From Shewanella aquimarina (lineage in GTDB: Bacteria > Pseudomonadota > Gammaproteobacteria > Enterobacterales > Shewanellaceae): a stretch of 64,000 nucleotides of DNA. The notes under the pieces were generated by a model. The model saw only the letters and a program-made list of their open reading frames with translations, ran no database searches and was not told where the DNA came from. The DNA lies in contig NZ_JAKIKY010000002.1 of assembly GCF_023349185.1 (NCBI RefSeq), forward strand, positions 124,001 through 188,000, read 5' to 3'. Positions 16,160 to 25,918 of this stretch are shown here, one piece after another (within the stretch, counting starts at the first letter, position 1; each line of letters begins with the position of its first letter). Made by a program: the position numbers and the translations under genes.

Positions 16160-17554
16160 TTAAGGCGCGGGGCAATCTGTCATTATGGTGAGCCCCTGCA
16201 TAGATGCCTGGCGCTGCATGAGAGCGGCCATGGCCTGTGGCGATAGGCCTTTGTAGAGCAAGGCAACATTTGGCTGATTTGCGAGTGGCTTCAAGGCCTC
16301 GCAGCGGGTCGGAGACATGATGGCGATCGACTCGGCCTGGGTGCTTGCCAGAGCCTGCCAGTCTTGGCTATCGACCTCGCTGAAGCTAAGGTTGCCCTTA
16401 AGCGCCTTGAGGTCGCCAAAGCTGATGATTTGACTCTGCTCTATGCTCAGCATGCTGAGATGGTTAAGGTTTGCCAGCGCCGATAGGTCGGCCAGCACGC
16501 CGCCCTGTAGGCTCAGGATCTCTAGGTTAGATAGCTTACTCAGCCGCTTTAGGCTGACGGAGGTGCTGGAAAGGCGGCAGCTCAACACAGTAAGCGCCTG
16601 GGCCGATGTCAGCCCCAGTTGCGAGACCTGCTGTGCGATACAGGCATCGAGCGCCTCGTCTTGCTGGTTAAGCTTGTCACTGTCGGCAGATGTTGAGCCA
16701 GAAGTGGCTGGGCCTGCCGCATTATAATCGGTGCGGCTCGCATCCGCGCTCTCAATATCAGTCCCGTTAAGGTCTGGTGTGTTAATGCTTGATTCAGCCG
16801 CGCTAATGTCGTTAAGGCTAGATTCTGAATGCGCTAGCCCTTCAGGCTCGGATGCCGATGGGTTGGCCGCCTCTAGCATTTCGGGTAACTGCTCGGCCAT
16901 GAGGCCTTCGAGCCTCAAGATCTCTTGGGCAACTTCCGGCATGGCCTGGGTAACAAAGCAGAGTTTGCTGGTCTCCAGCAGGTTGACCAGCACGGCCGCT
17001 CTGCTCTGACCGATATTTATCGCCATCAGGGCCGCGTAGGCTTCTCCCTGATCTTGAGCCTGATTCTGGGAGCTGATTAGGCCTTGCAGTTGATTGAGAT
17101 AGTCTTGTACCTCATCTCGTGTCTGCTGGAATTGTTCGAGTCGTTTGGGCTGATAACAGCTGGAGTGCTTATCGATTCGGGCGAGGAAGGCGCGATAGCG
17201 AGGCAGATACTCGTTGGTCAGGGTTAACATCTTACTCGCCGTGAGCGCCATATCACCGATTAAGGCATCTTGCAGCAGCGGCCTGGCGTTCTGGTATTGG
17301 TCAAGCTTGTTAGAGAAGCTCTCCATCTGCTGGCTGTGTCTGCGACTCAACTGATGGGCGCGTTCGGTCAGCAGTATCGTTTCCGGTTGAAACTGTTTGA
17401 TGGCATCTCTGTCGGTGTCTGCGCCGGTATCGGCAGCGGCGACGCCGCTAATTGAAACTAAGCTAAGCGCCGAGGTCAGCGCCAGTGGGCGCAGTACCTT
17501 GCCGCTGAAATTGGAGATGCTTTTGGGGAGCCTAAGGGCTTGATCAAATAACAC
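16160..17554 (-). CDS. Exported protein with C-terminal leucine-rich repeats
   Basis: A 464-residue protein I do not recognise. A long N-terminus with a hydrophobic core (PLALTSALSLVSISGVAAA) is a signal peptide or anchor ending near residue 40. Residues 45-235 look helical. A Ser/Asp/Thr-rich linker (about 245-300) is low complexity. From about 320, short leucine-rich units appear (LSNLEILSLQGG, LSALANLNHLSMLSIEQ), arranged as in internalin-type repeats but few in number. It lies 70 bp upstream of the OmpA-like gene in the same direction. A protein-binding envelope role is plausible. Confidence 0.65.
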   Translation of the reverse strand: MLFDQALRLPKSISNFSGKVLRPLALTSALSLVSISGVAAADTGADTDRDAIKQFQPETILLTERAHQLSRRHSQQMESFSNKLDQYQNARPLLQDALIGDMALTASKMLTLTNEYLPRYRAFLARIDKHSSCYQPKRLEQFQQTRDEVQDYLNQLQGLISSQNQAQDQGEAYAALMAINIGQSRAAVLVNLLETSKLCFVTQAMPEVAQEILRLEGLMAEQLPEMLEAANPSASEPEGLAHSESSLNDISAAESSINTPDLNGTDIESADASRTDYNAAGPATSGSTSADSDKLNQQDEALDACIAQQVSQLGLTSAQALTVLSCRLSSTSVSLKRLSKLSNLEILSLQGGVLADLSALANLNHLSMLSIEQSQIISFGDLKALKGNLSFSEVDSQDWQALASTQAESIAIMSPTRCEALKPLANQPNVALLYKGLSPQAMAALMQRQASMQGLTIMTDCPAP

Positions 17555-17651
17555 GACTTAGCCTTATCAGATGGCGAGCGTTGAGGGGCGTCAATCTTGC
17601 GATTGAGCCGCCTTGGCATAGACAATCCTGCCTATGCCAGGGCGATCAGCT

Positions 17652-18053
17652 TTAGAAATAGAGGTTGTCTACTAGCTTTTCGTTGACATAGAGCTCGCAC
17701 TTATCGGCTGTGCTGCTCTTAGAAGATTGCACTATGCCCGCGATGGCGCCGAAGGCACCGCCCTGATTACCCAGTACAGAGCCGAAGTAGCAGTGGCTTC
17801 GTACGGCAAAGTCTTTGTAGTTAGCCTTAAGGTTTTGGGTTGGGGTGTAAGGAGCGAATCGACCCTGCATGATAGGATCGCCGTTGACGCTGAGGATCAA
17901 GATGTTCTTCTTGTCGTGGTAGCTGCCGTTAAACTTAAGCATGGTGCCATCGACTTCGACGGTTTTCTCCAGTGCCATGCGTGGGCCGGGATCTGAGGCG
18001 CAGGCGGTTAACAACAGGGCTAGGGATAGAGCTGAGAGTGAAGCAATTTTCAT
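17652..18053 (-). CDS. Small lipoprotein, unknown function
   Basis: A 133-residue lipoprotein with signal MKIASLSALSLALLLTAC and lipobox LTAC. The mature part contains two cysteines (HCYFG, KCELYV) that could form a disulfide. No family is recognised. The gap of about 100 bp to the next gene shows no clear terminator. Confidence 0.7.
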   Translation of the reverse strand: MKIASLSALSLALLLTACASDPGPRMALEKTVEVDGTMLKFNGSYHDKKNILILSVNGDPIMQGRFAPYTPTQNLKANYKDFAVRSHCYFGSVLGNQGGAFGAIAGIVQSSKSSTADKCELYVNEKLVDNLYF

Positions 18054-18287
18054 CGAGTTAGTCCTTTAGATGAATGGAAAATTCGTCCTGTGTGATTGCA
18101 TGCTAATTTGAGCGAAAGTCGTCCCAATATGCTGTATTCACAATCACTTAAAATAAGCCTTTAGGTCTATTCCTAGCGATCCTATCGCAAAATATCGGCC
18201 GGAAACATTATTCTTTCGGGTGTATTTTGGCGGTTTAATCGGCAAAAAATCATCGTTATGCATCGCCTAAGCGCTTTCAGCGTCAAG

Positions 18288-18983
18288 TTAAGGGCTGATG
18301 AAAATCATCCATAGGTTCAGTAGCAAGACACTCGCCCCCAGGGCGAGGAGAAGGCTAACCAGTCGCTCCTTGGGGGGCTTAGTTTCCTGCATGACGATAG
18401 GGTAATCGAAGAAGATGGCCAGATAGAGCAGGCTTCTGAGGGGATAGGCCATGCTGGATAAACGGTAGCTTTTCCCCTGTTTCAGCCTGATGACGAGGCT
18501 ATGGGCGCGCTTACGTTCTTTTTGATTGCTGTTGTGGTAGCTGTGCCAGTCGAACCGCAGCTGGGCTATCTCTTCTCGGCCTATGCTTTGCGACGACCCA
18601 GAGTTGCTGCTGAGAAAGGGGGGCAAGGTGATGCCAGATTGGCTTATGATGATCTGCTGATTTGCCTGACTATCGGTTTCTATCCCCAGGTGCGCCTTGA
18701 CTTGGCGTTTACGGATAATGGCGTAAACCAGCAGGCCTATTATGGTCAATATCGGGAAGCGTAAAAAATCGAACCTAGGGTCGACAGAAGGAATGAACAG
18801 TGCCAATAGGATGAAGGGGAGCAGGCTGGTGGCGAGCAGGAACTCTTTCTTAAGCGGCAGGGCAAAGAAGTTAAACGAGATCGGGAGCTTCTTTTCGCTC
18901 TGCTTGTCGAGGCCAAGGTATTGGCTCAAGAAGACGGTATCGAACCATTTTAGATTTTCCAGCAGGTGATCGAGTGAGTTCAT
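18288..18983 (-). CDS. Inner-membrane protein, paralogue of the 19608-20285 protein
   Basis: A 231-residue membrane protein with two central hydrophobic segments (LLATSLLPFILLALFIPS, then a second) and a C-terminal hydrophobic pair. It aligns with the product of 19608-20285: both have G(K/Q)S followed by a YPLRSLLYLAIFFDYPI-type segment (FPIKPLLYLLVYFDYPI in the other). A TTG at 19076 would add 31 residues, but ATG at 18983 matches the paralogue better; its AAGGA is 12 bases away. The function is unknown. The layout (two helices, a soluble domain, two helices) resembles small bPH- or YcxB-like proteins, but that is a guess. Confidence 0.6.
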   Translation of the reverse strand: MNSLDHLLENLKWFDTVFLSQYLGLDKQSEKKLPISFNFFALPLKKEFLLATSLLPFILLALFIPSVDPRFDFLRFPILTIIGLLVYAIIRKRQVKAHLGIETDSQANQQIIISQSGITLPPFLSSNSGSSQSIGREEIAQLRFDWHSYHNSNQKERKRAHSLVIRLKQGKSYRLSSMAYPLRSLLYLAIFFDYPIVMQETKPPKERLVSLLLALGASVLLLNLWMIFISP

Positions 18984-19119
18984 CGCGTTTGAAAGTCCTT
19001 TTTCTTCCCATTTATGTCGAGCATCAATGCTCAGATTGCCGCGTAATAGATCAAAAAGGGCAATCAAGTTGCCCAAGAATACGCTGAGAATGTTTCAGAT
19101 AATAGGTGTTAATTCAAGG

Positions 19120-19578
19120 CTATAGCCGTAACGAGCGGAAATGCCAGCTGTCACCTATGCGTAGGTATTTGCAAGCTGTCGAGCTACTGTTGCCTTTGTC
19201 ACTGGCGATATAGAGGTCGATCTCCTTGGCCTCTAGCGCCCCCAACTTGTCTTGCTCTATCTTGGCAACGCTGGCAGGCGTTATTGCCTTTATTTTTATG
19301 GTGTCAGGCTTAGCTTGGTACTCCTTAACATATTTACCATGGCGGTCGGCGAGCTGTTTCTTTAAGGTTTTCTCACCGAAGATGCCTAGCCAGGGCTCGG
19401 GAAACTCGGCCACATAGGCGTCGAAGTCCTCAGCGGCGTAGATATCCAGCATCTTAATGCAGCGCTGAGCCAAGGGGTCATGACTGAAATTTTGCTCGGT
19501 TGATGCCTGGAGATCGGTTGATATTAGCGTTCCTGCTAATGTTCCCATAAATATTAATGCCGTCCATGGTTTGTTCAT
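19120..19578 (-). CDS. Small exported protein, unknown function
   Basis: A 152-residue protein with signal peptide MNKPWTALIFMGTLAGTLISTDLQAS. The mature domain contains LAQRCIKMLDIYAAEDFDAYVAEFP, reminiscent of NTF2-like or DUF3887-type small folds, but no firm family. It lies between the two paralogous membrane protein genes in the same direction, with 30-140 bp gaps, so it may share their role. Confidence 0.65.
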   Translation of the reverse strand: MNKPWTALIFMGTLAGTLISTDLQASTEQNFSHDPLAQRCIKMLDIYAAEDFDAYVAEFPEPWLGIFGEKTLKKQLADRHGKYVKEYQAKPDTIKIKAITPASVAKIEQDKLGALEAKEIDLYIASDKGNSSSTACKYLRIGDSWHFRSLRL

Positions 19579-19607
19579 CTGGTTAGTTCCTTGTTAAATT
19601 GATGGGC

Positions 19608-20285
19608 TTACAGAAAATACTCTTTAAACAGCAAGCCAGTTACCGCCACAAGCGCAACGATAGGAAAGGCGACAAACAGGCTACGAGCGACGATGGCTAA
19701 AGAGTGTCGACGTTTTTGCGTTGCGATGGGGTAGTCGAAATAGACCAGCAGGTAGAGTAGCGGCTTAATCGGGAAGTAGAGGCTCTTCAAACAGATTGAT
19801 TGGCCCGACTGCACCGTGATGACGAGTTCGCTGACATCGTAGGTGGTGCGCAGGTCGCGCGTGCTGGGCCAATAACGCACGCCTATTTGTTTTATGTCTC
19901 GTCGCTGAATTTCCACAGGGCCCGCTTTGGTATCGATAAGGCGACTGCCGGGAATACAGAGCCTTTCAGCGTTAATCTGGCAAACATGGTTTTTCGCCAG
20001 GCCATAAATGCTATTGATAAACAGTTTCTTGAGCAGCAGATAACTTATGATGGCGCCGATATTTAGCATCAGCCAGGCCTCTGGAAGCATCAGGCTAGGA
20101 TTGATAAAGGGCAGAATGGCCAATGCCAGTGGGCCTATGAAAAAGAGTATTTCTAACGGCAAGGGGAGCGGATAGAGTAGCCTGGATGATTTTAGGTGTA
20201 TGTCGCTATCTCGGCTTAGATGATTTTTTCCCTTGAAATCAGTGGTGCCGAACCAGGGGGTGTCGTCAAGAGCTAGCTTTTCCAT
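19608..20285 (-). CDS. Inner-membrane protein, paralogue of the 18288-18983 protein
   Basis: A 225-residue protein with two hydrophobic helices around residues 42-95, a soluble segment, and C-terminal hydrophobic stretches. It shares length, layout and the FDYPI segment with the other copy, so a duplication around the small exported gene is likely. No conserved catalytic residues stand out, and the function is unknown. It has no obvious link to the Tad locus. Confidence 0.65.
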   Translation of the reverse strand: MEKLALDDTPWFGTTDFKGKNHLSRDSDIHLKSSRLLYPLPLPLEILFFIGPLALAILPFINPSLMLPEAWLMLNIGAIISYLLLKKLFINSIYGLAKNHVCQINAERLCIPGSRLIDTKAGPVEIQRRDIKQIGVRYWPSTRDLRTTYDVSELVITVQSGQSICLKSLYFPIKPLLYLLVYFDYPIATQKRRHSLAIVARSLFVAFPIVALVAVTGLLFKEYFL

Positions 20286-20442
20286 GCTTATCGGGTTCCT
20301 TTTATGCCAAGTGAGCCTGTGAATGCCGCTATTTGAGTAAATAAATCATGTCGTGACTGTCGCCTTGCGGAGCGCCGCGGCAGCTGCTAGCCAAAGTTAT
20401 CAATACCACGAGTGGTTTTAACATGATTTCATCCCTGATAAA

Positions 20443-20466
20443 AAAATGGCCCCTAGGGGCCATTTT
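20443..20466 (-). terminator. Terminator of the large lipoprotein gene
   Basis: Perfect palindrome AAAATGGCCCC TAGGGGCCATTTT, followed on the minus strand by a T-run. A strong intrinsic terminator just past the stop of the 1401-residue gene. Confidence 0.85.
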
Positions 20467-20471
20467 GTCCT

Positions 20472-23400
20472 TTATTGGTTGGCCTTGGGACACTCTGTTG
20501 GTGTCTCGGCTGCCATATCGGCGTACTCGGGTTGCAATATCAATGGCTGTATCTGTGCTTTTAACGAAGCCGATTGCCCTGAGCTGTCAGCGCCGCTGGC
20601 GATGGTGACTTTATAGGTCTTATGTGTATTTGGACATAAGTCTCTACCCGTTAACGCATCACCGCTGACATTGACAACATCACCAGCAAATTCAATGTAG
20701 TAGGTGGCAATGCCGTCGTCGGCGCGAATACCTGTTAACTGGACAGTATGTTCACCTTCCTCAAGTGAGACGTTTAGTGGGCCCACCTTGCGTTGAGGTT
20801 GGTTGTTGTCATACATCACCTTGTTATTGACCGATAATTTAAACACATCGTCGTTAAAGTTACCATTGTCACCAAAGGTGATCAGTAGCTGGCTTGGTCC
20901 AACGAAGGGGTATTGATTACTCAATATATTGGCGACCTCCACGGTGATATATCCAGTTACCGCACCATTTGGCACGATAATCACTAGGGTATCTGTGGTG
21001 GCAGACTTTACCGCAGCTCTAATACGTTCCCCATTCGCACCGCTAAAGGTGACGATATTGCCCATTGGTTGTTTACTAAAACCAATGCCACTTATCTCTA
21101 ACTCTGTGCCGGGAGAAGCCTTGTTAGGCGTTATGTTAGTGATCGTGAGATCTGTGCCGATTAGAATTTCATAAGGTACCTCGGCCACCTCATCTCTGTG
21201 GTGAACCTCAACCTTTAAGGGGCCTACAGCATTCTCGATTTGGCTTATGTCATTAAGGTCAAAGGTCAGTTCAGTGCCCAGTTTATTGACGCTTACGAAA
21301 CTGGTGTCGAGCTGCTTCTCACCCTTGCCCAGATCGAAGACTTTCACTTCTGGTTTGGTATCACCAAATACCCCTTTAACGACGGCCATGCCACTTCCGA
21401 CTAGGGTAAATCGCTTAGTTTCTTGGGTCTTTTCAATGGCTCTTGGCGTGATATCTGAGGCCTTTAGTCCCCAGGTAACGATATAGTCGAGCTTGGTCGG
21501 CACATCGACCAGATCGTCTATGGTTTTGGCCATATCGACCATAGAGTCGGCAAGCTTACTGGCTTCATATACCGAGGTAATAGTCCCCCAGCCGGGAATA
21601 AATTTTTGGGCGACCTTTTGCAGCATTTTGTTGATGAAGTATTTCTCGTCAACCTCTAATGCAGTCAGAAGTGCCATGGTGACTGGGCCGTAGGAGGCAC
21701 GATTGGTTGGATCTGAGATCACCGCCTTGATCTCTTTGCTGTATAACTCCTTCCCTAGATTAGCCGCAAGGGTCTGCCAGTCGTCAAAACTTGGCTTATC
21801 CTTGGCCATTAGTTTGTCGATCTCTGTGCTGATGGCTGGCAGGTATTGATAAACGGCCTTGACGATTGCCAGGGCTGTTGCCTGTTTCTTGTATTTGCTG
21901 TCGTTGAGGTCTATGCCCGCCGCATCGAATAATATGGAGTAAAACCGAATGACGACATTATCTATGATGGTCCTGATCGCCAACATCTTACGGGCATCTT
22001 GAGCTCGCTTATCGTAGGCCTCTTGTCCCCTGAAGCTGAATGGGCTGGGGCCGAAAATGCCATCAACGCCAGGTGTGATGATCTGGTATAGGCAATCTGT
22101 ATAGACGCACTTGTCGATAAGGGAATCACTCGACCAGAGCGAAATGCCTAACCAGGTACCAGATTGCGGCCCCATCATGCCTGAATCCCAAGGGGTAGTG
22201 ATATGGTCGGCAATCGGTTTGTTGAGAGAGGCTAGATCTGTTTTTATCTCTCCTGTTTTGGAATCGATAGGATAGATTCTGGCGCTTAGGTAGAGCTGAC
22301 TGCGATTTCTTATTTCAACGCAGCCATCGGCATTCAATACTTGGTACCACTTGGGATCGACCCCTTCGCCACAGTTATTCATTATCTCTGTACTGTTTTC
22401 GGCGAAGGTTGTGGCCGCCATCGACATGTCGAAGGCTTGCCAAGTGCCATTAGTCTCTGGATAGGAGACTATGCTGGGGTCAATAGCGGATAGTGCCTGG
22501 TTGGTACTCGAGCCCGCGGCACCGTCATCTAGAGGGGTAAACCTAGCCTTGGATGGTGACAACGAGGATTTTAGCAAACGCTTTGAGCTTAGCTCTTCCT
22601 TGATTTTGGACTCAAACCGGTTGAGTAGATCGTAAGCCTCTGCTTTTCTCGCCTTATAGCCGAAGAAGCTCGTATCTTTGGCTAGTGCCGCTTTGGCCTC
22701 TGCAAGGTAAGCTTGGTATGCCTGTGTTGTCTGCACTATTTGCATGAACTTCTCTGTGCCGACACCTTTTGCCTCATAGTAATAGTTCATATGAAGTACC
22801 AAGCTTGCCAAGGCTGTCGATTCGAAGCTCAATGAGATACTGTCTTGGTTCATGGAATAGACTGTACTCAGGTAGGCTTCGAGTTGGCCGTCGGCACCCT
22901 GGGTATAAGAGAAGATGACTTCCGCCTCACTCCCCATTTTCTCCAGTTCGAAGCTATTACCATTAAGCGTCTGGGCCATCTCGGGATAGATCCCCCCTAT
23001 AGCAGCCAAAGGTTTGGCTGAAGGTTCGAGGACGTTAACGGCTATCTCTTGTGTGATGATGAAGGTGATGGGGTTACTCTGCCCGTGAGCATTGCTGACT
23101 GAGTAGCTGCCACCGCTTAGCGTCTCTGGCACTGTGGTTCTAACAGTGTTTTCATCGACGAACTGTGCATTGACAGGTTGGTTGTTGAAGAAAACGCTGG
23201 TGTCTTCATCAAAGTTGTCACCACTAAGTGTTATCTGTTGGCCTGGTTTGAGGCTTCTAGGGTTAGAACTCATGAGTAGTGGCAGTTCAGCGTCGCCAAT
23301 TTCAATTGGAAATGGGTCTGATTTATTTGTGCCGATAACAATCGAGAGCGCGCCTTTCCCCATATCCTGGGGAAGTAAAAACCTTAGGTGACTTCTTTGC

Positions 23401-24677
23401 GATGCGTGTTCGACTTGCTTTGGAAATAGGTTGTAAATTCTGCCATTTATGTTCACCACTAACAGGGTGTTTTCAGACGCACTAGATACTCCTTCGACGG
23501 TGAGTTCGAATTCATCCCCGGCTCTGAGATAATTTTTGATCTTATTCTGCTGGAAGAGGGTGTGCAGAGATTCGATAAAGAGATCGCCTGGCTTGGTCCA
23601 GGAGACAATATTGGCCGGGATTAAACGTTGAGCGTCATTCTTGTCGAAGATATCGTCGTTGTCGTCATCGTTATCTAAGTGATCAATGAATTTATCGTTA
23701 TCCGTGTTAGTGGGATCATTGCTGTTGCCGCTTTCTAGTTGATCATCAATACCGTTACCGTCGGCATCGCGCTCAAGGAAGTTAGGGGCGCCGTCGTTGT
23801 CCAAATCTTCCATGCCTTCGATGGAATCGTTGAAACTATCGCCGTCTGAGTCGGTATCTAACCAATTGGGAATGCCGTCCCTGTCTGTATCTAGTCCTAG
23901 ACTCTCCAAGGCCATACTGAATTCGATACCGTCAATGATTTTGTCTTTATCTTGATCATTTTCATTGATATCTGCGCCTAAGGCGGGCTCTTTCGTATCG
24001 TCGAATCCGTCGATATCCTGATCGTTAAACATAGTCACTTGATAGGTGAGGTCGCTACCGCCAGCATAGTTCTCATCTATGATACTGAGCTGATAAGTAC
24101 CTGGTGTATAGACGGGAAAGTTCACTACATAGGTATTTGCTCGAGTGTATCGATATAGTTGAATGTCATTAATAACCAAACCATTGGCATCTGAAACATA
24201 AACCTGAGGTTTAAACCTTGCCGAAGGTGAAGTGAAATAGGCTGTGTAAGATTGTGGCTCATCGACATGGAATTTAAACAGGTCGCCTTTATCAAACTCT
24301 GAGTCAATGACACCTTGTACCCTGACGCCGAGATCGATTTCGATTGGGGTGGCTACCGCAGGATTGTCATTTGGCTCTTGTTCTACAAACAGAGGATAAG
24401 CATGCTTGCTGGCATCAAACGGATAATCATCCAATTCATCCACCACGCCGTCGCCATCTTCATCTTTGTTTTCCCAGGTGCCTACCTGAGGAGGCTCGGT
24501 TGGATCTGTGGGATCCGTTGGTTCTGTGGGGTCGACGGGATCGACAGGATCTGTAGGTATCTCAGCGTTTGGGCCTTCTCCCTCTTCGAGTTCGCCGTTA
24601 CAACCCGTTATTGCCAGGGTTGAGGTCAGCATGAGTGCCAGCCAATGTTGCTTGGTCAGGCGAGACGTGTATTTCAT
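20472..24677 (-). CDS. Large surface lipoprotein with Ca-binding TSP3-like repeats and TIG domains
   Basis: A 1401-residue lipoprotein with lipobox ITGC near residue 26, then a Pro/Thr/Asp-rich spacer with PTDPVDPVDPTEPTDPTDP. A TSP3-like DEDGDGVVDELDD follows at about 71. A PPC-like beta domain spans about 95-205. A series of D-x-D-x-D repeats (about 210-355; DTDRDGIPN, DSDGDSFND) probably binds calcium. TIG/IPT domains lie at about 470-540 and 1175-1260. The middle (about 560-1150) is unassigned and partly helical. It starts 78 bp after the tadE-like gene in the same direction, so it may be part of the Tad unit, for example as an adhesin (inference). Confidence 0.75.
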   Translation of the reverse strand: MKYTSRLTKQHWLALMLTSTLAITGCNGELEEGEGPNAEIPTDPVDPVDPTEPTDPTDPTEPPQVGTWENKDEDGDGVVDELDDYPFDASKHAYPLFVEQEPNDNPAVATPIEIDLGVRVQGVIDSEFDKGDLFKFHVDEPQSYTAYFTSPSARFKPQVYVSDANGLVINDIQLYRYTRANTYVVNFPVYTPGTYQLSIIDENYAGGSDLTYQVTMFNDQDIDGFDDTKEPALGADINENDQDKDKIIDGIEFSMALESLGLDTDRDGIPNWLDTDSDGDSFNDSIEGMEDLDNDGAPNFLERDADGNGIDDQLESGNSNDPTNTDNDKFIDHLDNDDDNDDIFDKNDAQRLIPANIVSWTKPGDLFIESLHTLFQQNKIKNYLRAGDEFELTVEGVSSASENTLLVVNINGRIYNLFPKQVEHASQRSHLRFLLPQDMGKGALSIVIGTNKSDPFPIEIGDAELPLLMSSNPRSLKPGQQITLSGDNFDEDTSVFFNNQPVNAQFVDENTVRTTVPETLSGGSYSVSNAHGQSNPITFIITQEIAVNVLEPSAKPLAAIGGIYPEMAQTLNGNSFELEKMGSEAEVIFSYTQGADGQLEAYLSTVYSMNQDSISLSFESTALASLVLHMNYYYEAKGVGTEKFMQIVQTTQAYQAYLAEAKAALAKDTSFFGYKARKAEAYDLLNRFESKIKEELSSKRLLKSSLSPSKARFTPLDDGAAGSSTNQALSAIDPSIVSYPETNGTWQAFDMSMAATTFAENSTEIMNNCGEGVDPKWYQVLNADGCVEIRNRSQLYLSARIYPIDSKTGEIKTDLASLNKPIADHITTPWDSGMMGPQSGTWLGISLWSSDSLIDKCVYTDCLYQIITPGVDGIFGPSPFSFRGQEAYDKRAQDARKMLAIRTIIDNVVIRFYSILFDAAGIDLNDSKYKKQATALAIVKAVYQYLPAISTEIDKLMAKDKPSFDDWQTLAANLGKELYSKEIKAVISDPTNRASYGPVTMALLTALEVDEKYFINKMLQKVAQKFIPGWGTITSVYEASKLADSMVDMAKTIDDLVDVPTKLDYIVTWGLKASDITPRAIEKTQETKRFTLVGSGMAVVKGVFGDTKPEVKVFDLGKGEKQLDTSFVSVNKLGTELTFDLNDISQIENAVGPLKVEVHHRDEVAEVPYEILIGTDLTITNITPNKASPGTELEISGIGFSKQPMGNIVTFSGANGERIRAAVKSATTDTLVIIVPNGAVTGYITVEVANILSNQYPFVGPSQLLITFGDNGNFNDDVFKLSVNNKVMYDNNQPQRKVGPLNVSLEEGEHTVQLTGIRADDGIATYYIEFAGDVVNVSGDALTGRDLCPNTHKTYKVTIASGADSSGQSASLKAQIQPLILQPEYADMAAETPTECPKANQ

Positions 24678-24755
24678 CTTATATATCCCTATGATTTTAC
24701 AAGGTCCAGATTGTCTGTTTGGTATTGAATATTCGGTTTAAGTATTTCGTCGGGC

Positions 24756-25439
24756 TTACATTCGAAACGGGGTCTGCATGCGCATCAGCCCCTGTGCCGT
24801 GAGCGCCAGATAGGTATCTCCGGTTGCCAGCCCCAATAGGTTGCAGGCAAGTTGGTCCTGACTCGGGTTGTAAAACGGCGAGGTGACTATCTCCTTGATG
24901 AGGTAATTGGCAAAGGGCACGATCAGCTTTTGGCACCAGCGCACCTCGATCTGCAGTAGGTTGGCGTCCTGCACATTCAGCTGTCGGTTATTGCCGACAT
25001 TCTTAGGAGCTGGATTACGAAACATCAGGTTGTTGTTGGGGATCTCGTAGCGATAGCCAGTGTCATACTGACTGCGTACCTTGAACTGGTCGAAGGTTTC
25101 CCTGTCTGGGCTGAGTATTCTTATCTGACTTTGTACTAAGGTGGCGATTCTTGCCTTGGCATAGGCCTGAACCGTGTCGGTCATGCCTGTGCCATGGGCA
25201 AACAACGGCATCATCCCCTGGGCCAGCCCTTTGCGGATCTCATCGATACTGCCATGGTGTAGCGTACCGGCTCGGACGGCGGAAACCGTGGCCGCATCCA
25301 GGGTGCTCTTGCTGGTATAGATAAAGGCCCACTGCACAATCAGCATCATGGCCACCAGTATGATGGGCATGAGAAAGGGCAGGGCGAGGCTGAATTCAAA
25401 CATGCTCTGACCTCGCTGCTTTGAGCGTGCCTTTATCAT
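24756..25439 (-). CDS. tadE: TadE-like pseudopilin
   Basis: A 227-residue protein with a type-IV-like prepilin leader: RGQSMFEFSLALPFLMPIIL, cleavage after Gly, Glu at +5 and Phe at +6, as in TadE/TadF. The mature hydrophobic helix is followed by a periplasmic domain with several Cys and Pro. It overlaps the start-side TadD-like gene by 4 bp. TadE-type minor pseudopilins are needed for Flp pilus assembly. It is the last gene of the recognisable Tad set before the large lipoprotein. Confidence 0.8.
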   Translation of the reverse strand: MIKARSKQRGQSMFEFSLALPFLMPIILVAMMLIVQWAFIYTSKSTLDAATVSAVRAGTLHHGSIDEIRKGLAQGMMPLFAHGTGMTDTVQAYAKARIATLVQSQIRILSPDRETFDQFKVRSQYDTGYRYEIPNNNLMFRNPAPKNVGNNRQLNVQDANLLQIEVRWCQKLIVPFANYLIKEIVTSPFYNPSQDQLACNLLGLATGDTYLALTAQGLMRMQTPFRM

Positions 25440-25918
25440 AGGCCTGCCTGCGCCGTGTTCTGTGGCTGGCTCTGCAGCTGGTTAAGGGCGTCGAGTAGCG
25501 CCCTGATCTGACGGCCCACGGCTGAGTCGGCATCGCCCTGGCTGCTGGCGGTGTTGAGTACATTGGTCGACTGCTTGATACGTACCAGTCCCATGTTGTA
25601 CCAGGCCTTCTGGTTATTCGGCTCTAACTCGATGCAGCGTCGATAGGCGGCGATGGCGGCCTCATGACGGTTGGTGCGGGTATAGATGTTGCCCAGGCGA
25701 AACCAGGCGGGCGCATAGTTAGGCACGCTCTTTAGCACCTCCAGGTAGAGGCTCTCTGCCTGATCCAGCATGGCCAGCTTGTAGGCGTGCTCCGCCTGAG
25801 ACTGAATCGCCATGATCTGCTCGTTACCCTTGTGCTCCGGCTTCTTAGGCGTCGATGAGCAGGCGCCGAGCAATGCCGTGATGGCTACGATTAGCGAGAG
25901 GCGTATTAGTTTGCCCAT
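25436..25918 (-). CDS. tadD: TadD-like TPR lipoprotein
   Basis: A 160-residue lipoprotein with lipobox LGAC at residue 20 and two or three TPR motifs (AEHAYKLAMLDQAESLYLEVLK, PAWFRLGNIYTRTNRHEAAIAAYRRCIELEP). TadD proteins are TPR lipoproteins that help assemble the Tad secretin. This one is shorter than usual. Its start overlaps the DUF192 gene by 13 bp and its end overlaps tadE by 4 bp, so translation is probably coupled. Confidence 0.75.
   Translation of the reverse strand: MGKLIRLSLIVAITALLGACSSTPKKPEHKGNEQIMAIQSQAEHAYKLAMLDQAESLYLEVLKSVPNYAPAWFRLGNIYTRTNRHEAAIAAYRRCIELEPNNQKAWYNMGLVRIKQSTNVLNTASSQGDADSAVGRQIRALLDALNQLQSQPQNTAQAGL

Noticed and set aside
24508-24741. GSVGSVGSTGSTG-type repeat protein on the plus strand
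   Set aside because: It is the antisense reading of the lipoprotein's Pro/Thr/Asp spacer, not a gene.
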